Source: Vesta saturnalis
Lineage: Eukaryota > Arthropoda > Insecta > Coleoptera > Lampyridae
Assembly: GCA_036346205.1 (NCBI GenBank)
Contig: JARFJB010000762.1
Span: 5,008,501-5,072,500 of the forward strand
DNA length: 64,000 nucleotides
Direction: 5' to 3'
The translations under genes were made by a program, and so were the position numbers. Below the pieces are notes generated by a model. That model had not been told where the DNA came from and did not search any database. It saw only the letters and a program-made list of their open reading frames with translations. Of this stretch, positions 51,894 through 63,633 are shown in pieces; the stretch's first letter is position 1, and every line of letters starts with the position of its first letter.

Positions 51894-51895
51894 CC
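51470..51895. repeat. CA microsatellite with ACACCC and ACGCCC variants
   Basis: The first 350 bp are degenerate (CACCCA, CGCCCA and CACGCA forms). The last ~75 bp are pure CA. Frames on either strand are artefacts. Confidence 0.95.
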
Positions 51896-52030
51896 AGACA
51901 TGATGGCCGATCTTGGCGAAACTTGGCCAAAAGTTGTAAAATGAGCTAATAATTCGATATAGCGATAGTGAAAAAAAAGTCGATTGCATAACCTTCTATA
52001 CCTGCATAATGTATATGTAGGTTGGAAGGT
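51896..52030 (+). repeat. Family M repeat, copy 5: right end
   Basis: After the CA array comes 'atccagacatgatggcc' and then 'cgattgcataaccttctata', which matches the inverted end of copy 3 (43945-43965). It closes with 'tgtaggttggaaggt' at 52016-52030, the inverse of the left end. Confidence 0.75.
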
Positions 52031-52509
52031 AAAAATATAACAATTTTGTCAGTCTACTGAGATATTCGCAAAATACTAAAAATCGTCCGTATTTTCAATT
52101 GGTCATTATTCATGTAATATTTAAAATAAAAAAAGTTTTAAAATAAATACCTTTAAGCTAAATATGATAAACTGGTAGAAAATGTATCTGCGTTAACATG
52201 TTTTGAGCTACGACCCAAACTTACTTTTTTCTAATGTCAATTATAGGTGGCTAGGGACTCGCTCAATTAACTATTCTTTTATGGTTTCAAAAATATATGG
52301 TTTGCCACATTTTTTATCTCTCTTTATCTCGCAATTTATAAAAAATCATAATTTTTATGTATTAAGCAAATAGAATGTGCCATGAAACCGAAACCAAAGC
52401 TCCTACTAATAAATTGAGGAAAAACCAACTTAAAATGAGTTTAATACTATCAGTATCAATTTGTACTACTAATGAATTAATATAGAACAGACTACAATAG
52501 AATACATAG
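52031..52509. other. AT-rich stretch, nothing recognised
   Basis: No supported feature. Confidence 0.4.
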
Positions 52510-52990
52510 AAAAAATGTTATGATAACAGTAACACATATCTGACTCCGTCTTAATATATCTATTTACGCTTTTAATAAGGTTCTGGGTTGAATTTCCAAA
52601 TCCGAAGGTTTTTCTTTGTACACTTTGCCCTTAAATGCTTCCCATAAAAAATGTGAGGTTTTAAGTCAGGAGATTATTAAAACGATTTTGCAAAGAATTT
52701 TAACAATTAGTGCGTTGTGCGCTGGTGCACCGACGTGTTGAAAGTAACTCAGATTTTGAATGAAATCCAATGGAAGGTCATCCACGATTTCTTCTAATTC
52801 GTTTTGTAAAAAGGATAGGTATCTTGCAGATTGTGCTCATAAAAATATGGTCCAAGAATTTTGGTATCGAGAATACCGCACCAAACATATTTTCATGTCG
52901 TATAAATTTGATAAGCACTTCATTTTCTTTCATTTTAAATATATAGATTTTTGGAACATCATTGCCGTTACAGATTCTAGCAAATGTTGG
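52510..52990 (-). pseudogene. Mariner/Tc-like DDE transposase pseudogene
   Basis: On the minus strand, 52860-52700 reads 'ILGPYFYEHNLQDTYLSFLQ', then 'NELEEIVDDLPLDFIQN', then 'HVGAPAHNALIV'. This is the core of the insect DDE_3-type transposases, where the usual motif is QDGAPAH. The catalytic Asp of that motif is replaced by Val here. Further down, about 52650-52590, 'KVYKEKPSDLEIQ'-like sequence continues the C-terminal part. Frames are broken several times. No element ends were identified. Confidence 0.6.
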
Positions 52991-53950
52991 ATACCAGAGC
53001 CTAAGTTTTCAGAAACTTGCATTACATAAACTATTACGTAATTTAACTATATTTTTTGATTTAGTTTAATATTATAGAAAATTCCGTTAAAATAATAATT
53101 GGTTTACGTTGATTTATTATTAAAATTGACAAGGATGAATAGTTGTTAATCACTTACGTTTCGGAAGTTTATGGACATTTTGCACATACAAAACCGTATT
53201 ACAGCATCCTTATGAGTAAAATGAAATTCTATTAAAAGATATAATTCCAATTATAAAAACAAAAATCGTAATTCATTAAAATTATTTCACACAAAAATTG
53301 AAACTAATGATGAAACAGGTAGATATTTAGGTTCCAGTACACGTTTTGGTTATAAACAAATCTAAAAACATTTTTTTTTTGTAAAATTAATTTAAGGAAA
53401 TCAAACACGCATTGGGCGAATCACAAATATTTTATGTTATGCATTTTAATTTTAGTTTATCTTGAAAATGTAGAATATAAAATTATTATTAAGCTTGAGG
53501 GATATTCTACTATATATAAGAGGATTAAAAACTATTATTTTGAAATAAGGATCTACTTAGCACTGCTTAATATTTTAATGTAAATATAATGATAAATATC
53601 GCAATGTAATGGTCTTCAGTATTTAGCATTTCTGAAAATAAATATTTGTGTATTGTTTTCTCGATGTAGAAATCTTTGAGTTATTAAAGTTAAAAAGTAG
53701 GTATGGATTTTATTTACGCAGTGGCTCATTGTTTGATCTTAAAGATATTTAGAGTTTATATATCCTGATCTTTAGATGTTGCTTACTTTGCCCTGTACAG
53801 GTATTCATTTGAAGTGATTTTGTATAGAACGTTTGATTTGTTAAGGTTAGGTGTTTGGAGCTTTGCGTGTGGTGACTTAGATGTATTTTTAAACATAATA
53901 TTTATGTTATTGTAGATTTTAACATAATGTTTCTTGTGTTCGGTGTAGTT
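52991..53950. other. AT-rich stretch, nothing recognised
   Basis: No supported feature. Confidence 0.4.
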
Positions 53951-53954
53951 TTTG

Positions 53955-56900
53955 GAAGATATGATACTTTCTTACTTACTTAACCTTCACGCCATTCCCT
54001 TGCGGGGTAGACAAAAACAATCCCTGCCTCTTATTTATTTTTCATTCACAATCTTTCTCCATGCTTTCCTATCTTCGCACACCTCCCTAGCTTCTGCAAG
54101 GTTCATACATAGTATGACATGCCCTTTTGTTTTTAAAACTCCTTATCTTTCTTTCCTTTATCATAGATTCTACTACATTCAGCCAAGTTTTACGCCGCCT
54201 ACCAGGCCCGACCTTTCCCCTAACCTCACCCTCATATATTTGTTTCGTAAATCTTGCGTTGTTCATTCTCTCAATGTGACCAAACCAACGTAATGCACTA
54301 CTTTTATATCTATCCATCATCGTCTTCTCCTCGTCACACTCCTTCATTATGCACTCATTCTTTATCTTGTCCCTCTTCGTTTTACCACATGCGCTTCTCA
54401 GGAATCTCACACCCACGGCATTTATTTTTCTTTCGTGCTTTTTTTGACATACCCATGTCTCACTTCCATACAGTACTGACGGTACGAATACGCTATCATA
54501 TATTGCTCGTTTTGCAGTTAGGCTCATGATTTCATTTCTCATTATCATCCACATACTTCCAATCACTTTCCTTCCAGCATTGACCCTTTGTCCAATCTCG
54601 CTCTCAATTGTACCATCTGCAGTAAACATTCTACCGAGATATACCAGCTCGTCCACTTGGTCCACAATTTCATCTTGCAGAGTAAATACTCTACTCTCCT
54701 TTCCACCTTCCCGATTGAACACGACAATCTTAGTTTTGTTCAGGTTTACCTTTAGGTCCATGCTCTCACAGACTGTATCAAATTTCCTCAGAGCGGTTTG
54801 CGGCTCATTCGCACTGTCACTTAATAAGACTGTGTCATCTGCATACACCAGAAGTCGTACATTTACGTCACCAACCATTACACCATTTGTATCGGTACAT
54901 GCTTGTCTAAGACATTTATCCATGTATACATTGAACAACCACGGTGACATCACACAGCCTTGTCGCACTCCTTGCTCAATATTAAAGTATTCACTCACAC
55001 CTCCTCTCACCCTAACACATGCCCGACTACCGTTGTATACTGCCCTTATTCCCTGTATTAGAGCTTTATTTACGCCATATTCATTTAATATTTCTCACAG
55101 CTTCTACCTATTCACTCCGTCATATGCTTTCTCCAGATCTACAAACGCACAGTACAACTTCCTTTTTACCTTTAAACACTTTTGGATCGCCTGCTGGGGA
55201 GCAACTATCTGACCGACACATCCTCTCCCTGGCATGAAGCCACCTTGCACATCCCATATCTTAGTTTGTGTAGTTTCTCGTACTCTATCAATCAGTATTC
55301 TTCCAAACACTTTACCAGGCACGCTAAGTAAGCTTGTTCCTCTGTAGTTCTTACAATCACTCTTGTTCCCCTTACCCTTATACAATGGTACAATGATCAC
55401 GCTCTTCTAATCACTAGGCACTTTTCCACACATAAGGCATACATTGAATAATTCACAAAATCTTCGTATAAGCTTTGCACCACCATACTTGAGCATTTCA
55501 CCAGTGATTTCATCTACGCCTGCTCCCTTGCCATTTTTCAACCTTCCTACCGTTTTCTCTATCTCATTTATTCCAATATCCTTCTCAGTTTCATCCATCA
55601 TTTCTTCTATATTCTCCTTATTTAACCCTTCAGTCTTACTTTCCTCACTACTGTACAGCTTTCTGAAATATTCTTGCTAGCATTTCCTCACTTCACAATC
55701 GTCCTATACTATTTCGTTTCTAGCATTCATTACTCCTGCAGCGTTCTGTTTTGGGCCACGTTTTGTATTTTTGCCCCATTTCCAGAAGAGTTTTTTGTTT
55801 CCCTCAAAATCATTCTGCATTTTCTCTCCTTCCACAGCCATCACTTCCTCTTTACTTATTCTCACTGCCTCCTTCGCTTCTTTATTTCTTAATCTGTACA
55901 CCTCATACAATCGCTTCTTCTCAGCTCATTATTTGCAGCAATCATTGCCATGAACGCATCTTTTTTCTTACATACAGCCTTTTTTACCGACTCATTCCAC
56001 CAAGCACATTTTTTCTGTTTACCTACAGTCACTCTTCCATATATTCGCACGGCACAATTGACAACAGAGTTTTTCAAGCTTATCCATGCACTTTCAACGT
56101 CAGTGTCTTTTATTTGTTCGTTCCACACTGTTTCATTCACATTCAACTCTTTACTCAAAGCATCTGCGTATTTCATTCTCGCACCATTATCCACTAGTTT
56201 GTCAACCCTAATTCTGGACGTTCGCACTACGTTTGCTTTCCTTCTCCAGACCCACTTTTGCCATAAACACACTCTCGATACAACCAAAAAATGATCCGAT
56301 CCACACTCCGCTCCGCGCATTACTTCTGTGTCTTTCACCAGGTTTCTAAGCCGTTCATCATACACTATCAAGTCTATCATACTTTTAGATTCACCTCTTT
56401 GCCATGTATACATATGCACATTTTTATGTTTAAACCACGTATTGGATACAAACAGACTTCTCTCCACACAGATGTTCAGCAGGTGTTCACCGTTCTCATT
56501 GACTCTTTGGTCTCAGAACTTTCCTAGGACGCGTTCACCATGTTCTCTCTGTACACCCATCCATCCGTTCATATCCCCCACTATAATCACTCTTTCGTTT
56601 GGCTTACATACGTTCAACACGTTCTCTACTTCATTCCAGAAGTTCTCACGCTCCTAGTCTCTTTCTCCATTCACCGGTGCATAGCATGCAATAAGAAAGA
56701 TTCTTCGAAACTCCACTTTCATTCTAACCCATACTACCCGGGGAGATACCAATTCGTACTGTTTAACACATCTTTTCGCTCTTTCACTTATGATCATCCC
56801 AACCCCCTTTGCGCCATGCACTTCCATCTCAACTCCTGACCATAGTGCCAGGCTGCCATCCTTCATCTCCACAGCATCCTTTCCTTTGCGCTTTGTCTCT

Positions 56901-57200
56901 GATACACACCGAATATCAAGGTGTATTTCGTACATTTCATTCGCAATTTCAAATTCTTTACCATGTATACCTCTAACATTCCACGTACCGACTAGCCATT
57001 CATTCCTTGCACAGTCGTCAGCAACGGGGCCTGTCTGTTTCGACCTTGACCGTCCCTTGTAGCCAGGTCGATCCGAGACAATTGTATTGTTTTCTTGAGT
57101 AATACCATAGCGAGCAGACCGGTTACTGGCCAAATCGTGCCCCGGGCGTTGTAGCATTCCCTACTAACGGTATCGTCCTACTACCGGACAGTTATTTGTC
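53955..57200 (-). mobile_element. RTE-type LINE relic, nearly full length
   Basis: The minus-strand element holds one long decayed ORF (57157-54087) and a 3' end with 'cacgccattcccttgcgggg' (plus strand 53990-54009) followed by a 'ttacttact'-like tail near 53970-53985. The ORF footprint of about 3.07 kb is the usual size for an RTE protein. Its 3' end resembles the short sequence at 46780-46860. Confidence 0.75.
54087..57157 (-). pseudogene. RTE LINE endonuclease-reverse transcriptase pseudogene
   Basis: The endonuclease domain shows 'LVGTWNVRGIHGKEFEIANE' and 'SETKRKGKD' (56960-56880), 'IVGDMNGWMG' (near 56575), 'MIDLIVYD' (near 56375) and 'GSDHFLVV' (near 56295). The reverse transcriptase shows 'LKNGKGAGVDEITGEML' (55540-55490), 'KNYRGTSLLSVPGKV' and 'FVDLEKAYDGVNR' (near 55115; first Asp), 'IEQGVRQGCVMSPWLF' (near 54970) and 'VYADDTVLL' (near 54850; catalytic pair). 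The C-terminal part ends with 'GPGRRRKTWLNVVESM'. Stops at about 56523, 55404 and two near 55095, plus frameshifts at about 56654, 55900 and 55690, break it. Proteins of this kind are often mis-named craniofacial development protein 2-like in databases. Confidence 0.88.
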
Positions 57201-57299
57201 TACTGTCACGACATAATATATAGATATAAATAATAGATCGTATACTTACTGTATGAATCTCGAAATGTACATATACATGTACATTATTATTTTTTTTTT

Positions 57300-58740
57300 T
57301 TTCTGTTACCTACCCTTCAATCACACCACGCGTTTCAACCATACTGCTCTATACGCGATTTCTGGTTCCGCGCTCCTTAACTGGACTTGGTATTTATTAG
57401 CGACCAAATGTTATTATGTTATTTCGCGCCTATTCCAACTAAAGAGCCTTTTACTGGTTAGATTATCATTATCTTTGTTTATTATTAGTATTCAAACCGC
57501 TGGGTATAAAAACCTGTTCAAACGCTTACCCTTATTTGATTGATTGAGAAGTTATCATTTAACATGTATTAACACGTATTTAACTGAAAGCACCGAAATA
57601 AAGCTAATTATTTAACTTAAAAAGTACGATAATCTTTTATGTTTAAATTTTTATTAGGACAAATTTACAATTTACCCGATTTCTTGTTTTGTTGTTTTGA
57701 AAATAAAAGGTATTTGAATTCAATCGAAAAAAGTAAACTTTTAGAGTAAAACTTCTTTAAATTTCTTATGTATTAAACGAATTGAAAAGTATGTTAGTTA
57801 TTTAACTTGGAACTATGCAACTCTATTTAATTTACTCGATTCATATAATATGCTATTTACTATTTTAAATTTTTATTATTAAAATTTTCAATTTACAATT
57901 GCTGGTGACGCACCTACCTGCTTTCCCTTTGCCTTTACCTGGTTTCTTGTTTTATTATTTGAGAATAAAAGATGGTATTGCACTTCAATCGCTAATGTGG
58001 ACTTTTAGTGAAACTAAATTTCCTTAAATAGCTACATTTCTTATTTATAAAATGAATACTGTAAAGAAGTGAGGGATACTAATTATTTAAATTAAAACTA
58101 TGAGGATCTATTCAATTTAGTATGTTTAATTTGCTACTAAAAACTGAATTGCTTTATTTATTGACTTAATTCATTTACTGTCGGATTTAAGATGTATTTA
58201 TACTTCAATTTTTCAGAAACGCCCGGGTTTCCCCTAACGACTTGACCTTTCTTTCTTTTAACTACTAAAATGCGTTTTATTTATTTGATGAAAAGAAACC
58301 GTATTTCATTCAGAATTTCGGTTACAAATTATTTGTTTATTTGTTTATTTATTTGCTTTTCTTCTGCGGATTCGATCTAGTTAAAAATTAAGTTATTTTA
58401 TTATTTCTCTATAATTGATTGTCACTGCAAAAATGTTTACCTGTTTGAGTTCAAGACAAAGGGGCGGTAGTTGCGCATTAAGCTTACTCCACAATTCTAC
58501 TAGTTTTAACAATCACATCTGGCATGGATTTGAAAGCCGTAATTTTTTCGTAGAAATTCAACCCTACAGCAATCCCAAATGTTATTTACGCGCCTTTTTT
58601 TTACGCATTACAAAATTTTACTGGTTAGATTATTGTCTTTGTCCACTATTAATATTAAAACCGCTGAATCTAAAATATGTTCAAAAACTCACCCGTACCG
58701 TACATATTGATTTAGAAATTATCATTTTAATCCGGCCTTG
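57300..58740 (+). repeat. Diverged direct duplications
   Basis: 57445-57560 and 58617-58733 match ('ttttactggttagattat', 'aaaccgctg', 'gttcaaa', 'agaa(a/g)ttatcattt'), about 1.17 kb apart. Within the interval, 57640-57840 and 57860-58140 also resemble each other ('tttcttgttttgttgttt', 'gaataaaag', 'aattatttaa'). This could be the remains of a long-unit tandem repeat or of two copies of one element. No gene is visible. Confidence 0.45.
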
Positions 58741-58862
58741 ACTCACTAATCCAAGGTAGAAGCAGGAGCCATCACTAACACGTCCTATCGCTTTGACCAA
58801 ATGTCCGAAAAATTAAGGTAGAATTGATTTACCTTTTGGTTTGCATATTTATATCTATTATA

Positions 58863-59750
58863 TACTGACTTTCATAAAAATTGCAACACCTAGAATTTAT
58901 TGAACGATTTTATTGAAATTTTCGTCAATGATGTCTTTCATTGGAACAAATAAACGATTAAAATTTGAAAACAAAAAAACAAAAACTAAAAATGTTTTTT
59001 TCAATAATGAGTTGCTCCGCCACGATTTGTAATGCACTCATTTGGACGGCGTGGCATGCTATCAATCAAGTGATCTATAGCTGCCTGTGGTATATCAACC
59101 GAAGCTTCTTGAATCCGTAGCCGGAAATCGGATAAGTTATCTGGAGGGTGTGGTAAATTACCCAGTCGCCTACCGACCTCATCCCATACATGTTCAATGG
59201 GCGACAAATCAGGCGACCGAGCAGGCCATGGGAGGACGGTAATGTTAGCTTCTTCCAAAAAACGTGTTGGCAATATAACCAGCGGCGTTTAAGTTGCCAT
59301 CATTGGAGACCAAGGGTGATGTGCTACCGTAACATATTGCACCCCATATCATCGCTCCTTGTGTGAGGGCTGTGTTGCGTTCCACAAAAAACGTTGGATT
59401 TTTACGTTCTTCACGCATCCATCTGACCCTCCTACGACTATCGTGGCCCCACAAGCGAAATGGGGACTCGCCACTAAACACAATTCGATGCCATTCTTGC
59501 ACCCAATTCGCTCTTTCGTTGCTCCAGTCAATTGGGAAACAATTTGCAAAATTGACAGTTAATTACACACTGATTGGTTTATTTCTTCAAATTTATTGTT
59601 ACTAAGCGCAAATGAAAAAACAAAAAAAACTACTAACTAGATTTTATTCAAATTTTAGTAGTTTGTTTGTTCTAATGAAAGACATCGTTGACGAAAATTT
59701 GAATAAAATTCAACAAATTCTAGATGTTGCAATTTTTATGGAAGTCTGTA
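58863..59750 (-). mobile_element. Tc1-like transposon, internally deleted
   Basis: The left and right ends are inverted repeats over about 100 bp ('cataaaaattgcaacacctag' type) and include 'gatgtctttcatt'. TA dinucleotides lie at both ends (58863-58864 and 59749-59750). The element is only about 0.89 kb because much of the transposase gene is missing. Confidence 0.85.
59001..59560 (-). pseudogene. Tc1-like transposase fragment
   Basis: Readable blocks are 'EWHRIVFSGESPFRLWGHDS' near 59490-59430, where the first catalytic Asp (normally SDES) is Gly, and 'WPARSPDLSPIEHVWDEVGR' near 59230-59170, with the third acidic residue. The N-terminal helix-turn-helix half is absent. A junction near 59250-59275 removes the block that normally holds QQDNARPH (second Asp) and changes frame. 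The C-terminus 'SMPRRPNECITNRGGATHY' is intact. This copy could move only with help from another transposase. Confidence 0.88.
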
Positions 59751-59759
59751 TAAATACAA

Positions 59760-61290
59760 ACCAAAAGGTAAACTCAAATTAATTCACGTTATCATTTCTT
59801 ACAAAACTTCGACCAAGCATGAGAAACATTATACTAAAATCTTAAAACAATAGCATATACATAAAAATTTAACATAAGCGAAACTAAGCAGGAATGTAGC
59901 AACATAAAAAATGTTTAAGAACAAACAATAATGAGACAGCCTTAAAAAGGCACTGTGTAAAACAAATAAAGATCACATTTTTGATAACAATGACCATATT
60001 AAGAAAACAATACGTGCTAAATATTAAAAAATATTACTATGTAAACTGTGAGACTCACAAGGAAGGATTAAACGAATTCTTTTCTTATAATTATAATTTT
60101 TAATCCTGGCATAAATAATAAATGTTATAAATATAATACTAGTAAAACTACACACCAGATTACCCACTAAACTTAAGAATTGTATTTTACATGTTTTAAT
60201 ATAAACTAAAATTAATAGTTTTAGCATAAAATTATTAATGATTGAATCTACAATATTTGTGATGCCCCCAATGGATAGGATTTACACAAATTATTTTATT
60301 ACAGTACATTCATTTTACAAAAAAAAGTTTTTACATTTATAACCACACATTTGTAACCAAAATGTTTACAACTAAAATTTAAATACCTAATCGTTTCAAC
60401 ATGCATTTCAATCTTAGTTAACGTACCCTAAAGAAGCATGTAATACAATTATACAAGTGTAAATTGTTCATAAACAACCACTTTACGGCCATCATCGTAC
60501 AATTTATTGTTACGTATATTGCCACATTCATTAGGAATTTATTCTTCATTTTGATGAGAACACACGGGGTTAACACAATGTGTTTCATGTATAATATAAT
60601 GCAGAGGATAAACAAAAAAAAATCTGAAGTGGTTTGTATCATAAATGTAAAACATATCGTTTTCAAGTGTAGTCTTAAATGTAAAATATGAGTACTATAA
60701 CAAATATGAAAGTACAAATTAATTAAGCAACGCTAAATTTTTGAATGAACAATCTCAGGGAGAACAAAATTTCGTATAAACTCATCCCTAGTTTATAACC
60801 CACCAAATGTACGTACAAAACTGAAAAACTAAACAAGTCCTACTAAACCGTAACCTATTTGAAAGTCGAAAGATATTCCAGACACGCGTGTGTGGAACAA
60901 AACGACAGTTAAGTTAAAATTTTATTGCACTTGCTTGGTAGCTGTAAAAAAGGGTAGGCATCTTTTGCATAAGTGTCACGTAGTTTCAGTAAGTGTATTA
61001 CATTTGATACGTACGTACGTACTTTAACATTATTTTTTTTCAACTTGAGACAACACTTTTTTTACGTTAAGGTTGTGACCTTTATGATAAGAATTTAGCA
61101 AGTTTATCTTAGACAGCTTAACTAATTTCATATACACTTTTACAATTTATTTATAAACCTACACTCTCTATCAAAATGTGGATAGAGTAAGATAAATAAA
61201 GAAACACCTTTGGTATAATGCCTATAATAACAGCATGCAGTCTGCTCGAAATAAATTTAAATCCAGATAAGGCATTATTTTTTACGATTT
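59760..61290. other. AT-rich stretch, nothing recognised
   Basis: No gene, RNA or repeat family could be supported. Confidence 0.4.
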
Positions 61291-61298
61291 TTGTTAAA

Positions 61299-62045
61299 GC
61301 CGCGTTAACACCGGAGTTATACAACAAAATGATTGACATAACAAAAAAGTTATTAACAAATTAAAGATTGACTATATTTATATAACACTTTTCAACGTCT
61401 CCTGCTCTCTTCAGTTCACGTGACGTTGGGGAGTGAAGAGGATGTGGTTCTCGCTGCAGCAGCGTGCGTTATTTTCGCGAAACAGAGAAGTCCAAAGAGT
61501 TACTGGGTTAGACCGACGTTGAAAGGTAGATCAGTGTATAGTGGCAGTGACATGTTGAAAGACTTACAAGAGGATGAGATTGACCCTCTAGCACGTGAAT
61601 TGAAGAGTGACGGAAGTATTAAAAACTTTTTAAGAATTACAAGCTGTAATTTTGAGTTCTTAATTCAAATGTTTGGAAGACACTAAGTATAGAAAAGCAA
61701 TTCCAGTTAGGGAGAAACTAGCAGTGACTTTGCAATTTTTAGCTACTGAAGACACTTATGCAAGTTTGGGTTATTTGTTTAAAATTTCCAAGTCTACAAT
61801 ACCTTTGTTTATACCTGGGGGAGGGGGAAGTAAATGTTACAAACAAAGGTTATTAACAGGGTTTGGGCCATATAACATTGTTACATAACAAATGTTATTG
61901 ACTTCTTTTGATCTTCATGGATAATATAAATCGTGTTATATAACACAAAATTTTGTTATATTGTTACATAAATTTTTGAGCGTTTTTAAGAAGTTATTAA
62001 CATTCGTTGTATAACATGTGTTATTAACTCCGGTGTAAACGCGAC
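61299..62045 (+). mobile_element. Short PIF/Harbinger-type element
   Basis: Inverted ends lie at 61299-61319 ('gccgcgttaacaccggagtta') and 62025-62045, whose inverse differs at two positions. Flanks contain TAA or TTA, the target type of this superfamily, although an exact 3-bp duplication cannot be fixed. At about 750 bp with only part of a transposase, it is a deletion derivative. Confidence 0.75.
61420..61830 (+). pseudogene. Harbinger (HARBI1-like) transposase N-terminal fragment
   Basis: The first frame reads 'LLREL'-like sequence as 'LARELKSDGSIKNFLRITSC' and 'NFEFLIQMFGR'. After a frameshift near 61675 it continues as 'KYRKAIPVREKLAVTLQFLA' and 'DTYASLGYLFKISKSTI'. This order is characteristic of the region preceding the catalytic domain in HARBI1-like nucleases. 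The match stops at about 61820, and no catalytic block is present before the right terminal repeat. Confidence 0.8.
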
Positions 62046-62915
62046 TTACTCTTATGAAATAATTATGTTTATAACGTACCATTCTCTAGATTGCTCACAG
62101 CAGATTGGCTCGTTTTTACCGTTAAATGTATAGTCATTACATGAAAGCACTCAAATTCTCTCAAAAAAAAAGTATCCAAATTAATTACAGATTGCTCAAA
62201 ATTTGTGAAAGTTATTAATGGCGCACTGCTACGAAACGGCTAAGGATCAAATTTAGGACTTAGTTAACCAAGCTTGTACGTGTAGCAGTACCTACTTCCA
62301 CAAGAAATAAGTTAAGAATGATTCGTACGTTGCTATAAACTATTTCATTATTTACTTATTGCCCAAATGCTTTTCAAAAACCCGCTAATGCGCTTATGGT
62401 GTGATGCCTAGACGACACGAACAGGTTGGAAACCTGGAACTTAAAGACACTCAGCTGCAAAAATTCAAACGTACACCTGGAGCTACGAATCGATTACAAT
62501 AGGAAAACGATATAGTACCATATATAATTCGAATGGACAAGAAAAGTTATGTTGCTGGGAATAACCCTTATAAAACTTAGCTATTTCTTATAGCAGCAGT
62601 GCGAATCATTTGCCCATAGATTTGCATAATCCGGATGACGTTAATAAATACTTTGTGGGAAACACACAAAACTTAATCACACGTTACTAACTATAATAAA
62701 ACAGTGAACTAAATTTTCAGTTTAAATTAATAGCTTTACAAGATCTAAACAAGATAGATAGCATTAAGCCAAATTGTTACGGCAATAATAAAATTACATT
62801 AAATATGCTTAAATTATGTACGTCATGTAACCATTCCTTATTTTTAATATTTGCATTGAAATTGGTTACCATCCCCTGGATTAGAAAATTGGTATTAGGA
62901 ATTACAAGTTTATTA
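62046..62915. other. AT-rich stretch, nothing recognised
   Basis: No supported feature. Confidence 0.4.
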
Positions 62916-62916
62916 C

Positions 62917-63196
62917 AATAAAATACTTATCTTTTTTGTTTTTTTTTAATGGTGTATTTTAAATTATACAATCAAAACGTTTCGATAACACTTACAGTTA
63001 TCTTCGTCAGTAGTAATATTTGTTAAAGATGTTGTAAACAATTTTGTCAATGTTGAAAAATTAGAACTTTGACAAAATTGTTTACAACATCTTTAACAAA
63101 TATTACTACTGACGAATATAACTGTTATAAACGTTTAGATTGTATAATTTAAAATACACCATTAAAAAAAAAACCAAAAAGGATAAGTATTTTATT
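62917..63196. repeat. Near-perfect palindrome, arms of ~130 bp
   Basis: The left arm (62917-63050) and right arm (63069-63196) are reverse complements with small differences and an 18-nt spacer. The outer ends are 'aaaatacttatc' and 'ggataagtatttt'; the inner ends are 'attttgtcaa' and 'ttgacaaaat'. Sequence outside the right arm ('gtgataatggtgaaagttta') matches family M at 4013-4035, so the palindrome is the central module of that family; copy 1 keeps parts of both arms at 2058 and 3917-4005. Confidence 0.88.
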
Positions 63197-63309
63197 ATGT
63201 GTGATAATGGTGAAAGTTTACATTTTCAAGTTTATTATAAGTTTACTACCAGTATTGTCAAAACTCTTTATGATGAAATATACAATTTTTATCTTCCAAC
63301 CTACAAAGA
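63197..63309 (+). repeat. Family M repeat, copy 6 fragment
   Basis: It continues from the palindrome with family M sequence and then shows 'cttccaacctacaaagag' (63293-63310), like the family end, directly before the TG array. Confidence 0.55.
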
Positions 63310-63601
63310 GTGCGTGTTCGTGTGCGTCAAGCAGGTACCTTGCGTGCGTACGTGCGTGCATGTGTGCTTGGATGTATGTTCGTGTGAGTGTGCGTGTGCG
63401 TATGCGCGCGCGTGTGTGTTTTATGGGTGTGTGTGTGCATGCATGCGCGCGTGTGTGGATGAGGGTGCGGGTGCGGTACGTGCGCGTATGCGTACATGCA
63501 TGTGTGTGCGTCTGCGTATGTGCGCGTGTTCGTGTACGTGTGCGTGTGCATGTACGTGTGCGTGTGCGTGTTTGTGTGTGTGTGCGTGTGCGTGCGCGTG
63601 C

Positions 63602-63633
<32 letters not shown>

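Noticed and set aside
51582..51989. Possible secreted or membrane protein from Cys/Val/Gly-rich minus-strand frame
   Set aside because: Entirely CA-repeat encoded; no coding signal.
54526..55212. Long plus-strand frame opposite the RTE LINE
   Set aside because: It is a Ser/Leu/Thr-rich antisense shadow of the reverse-transcriptase ORF, as are the other plus-strand frames at 53952-57062.
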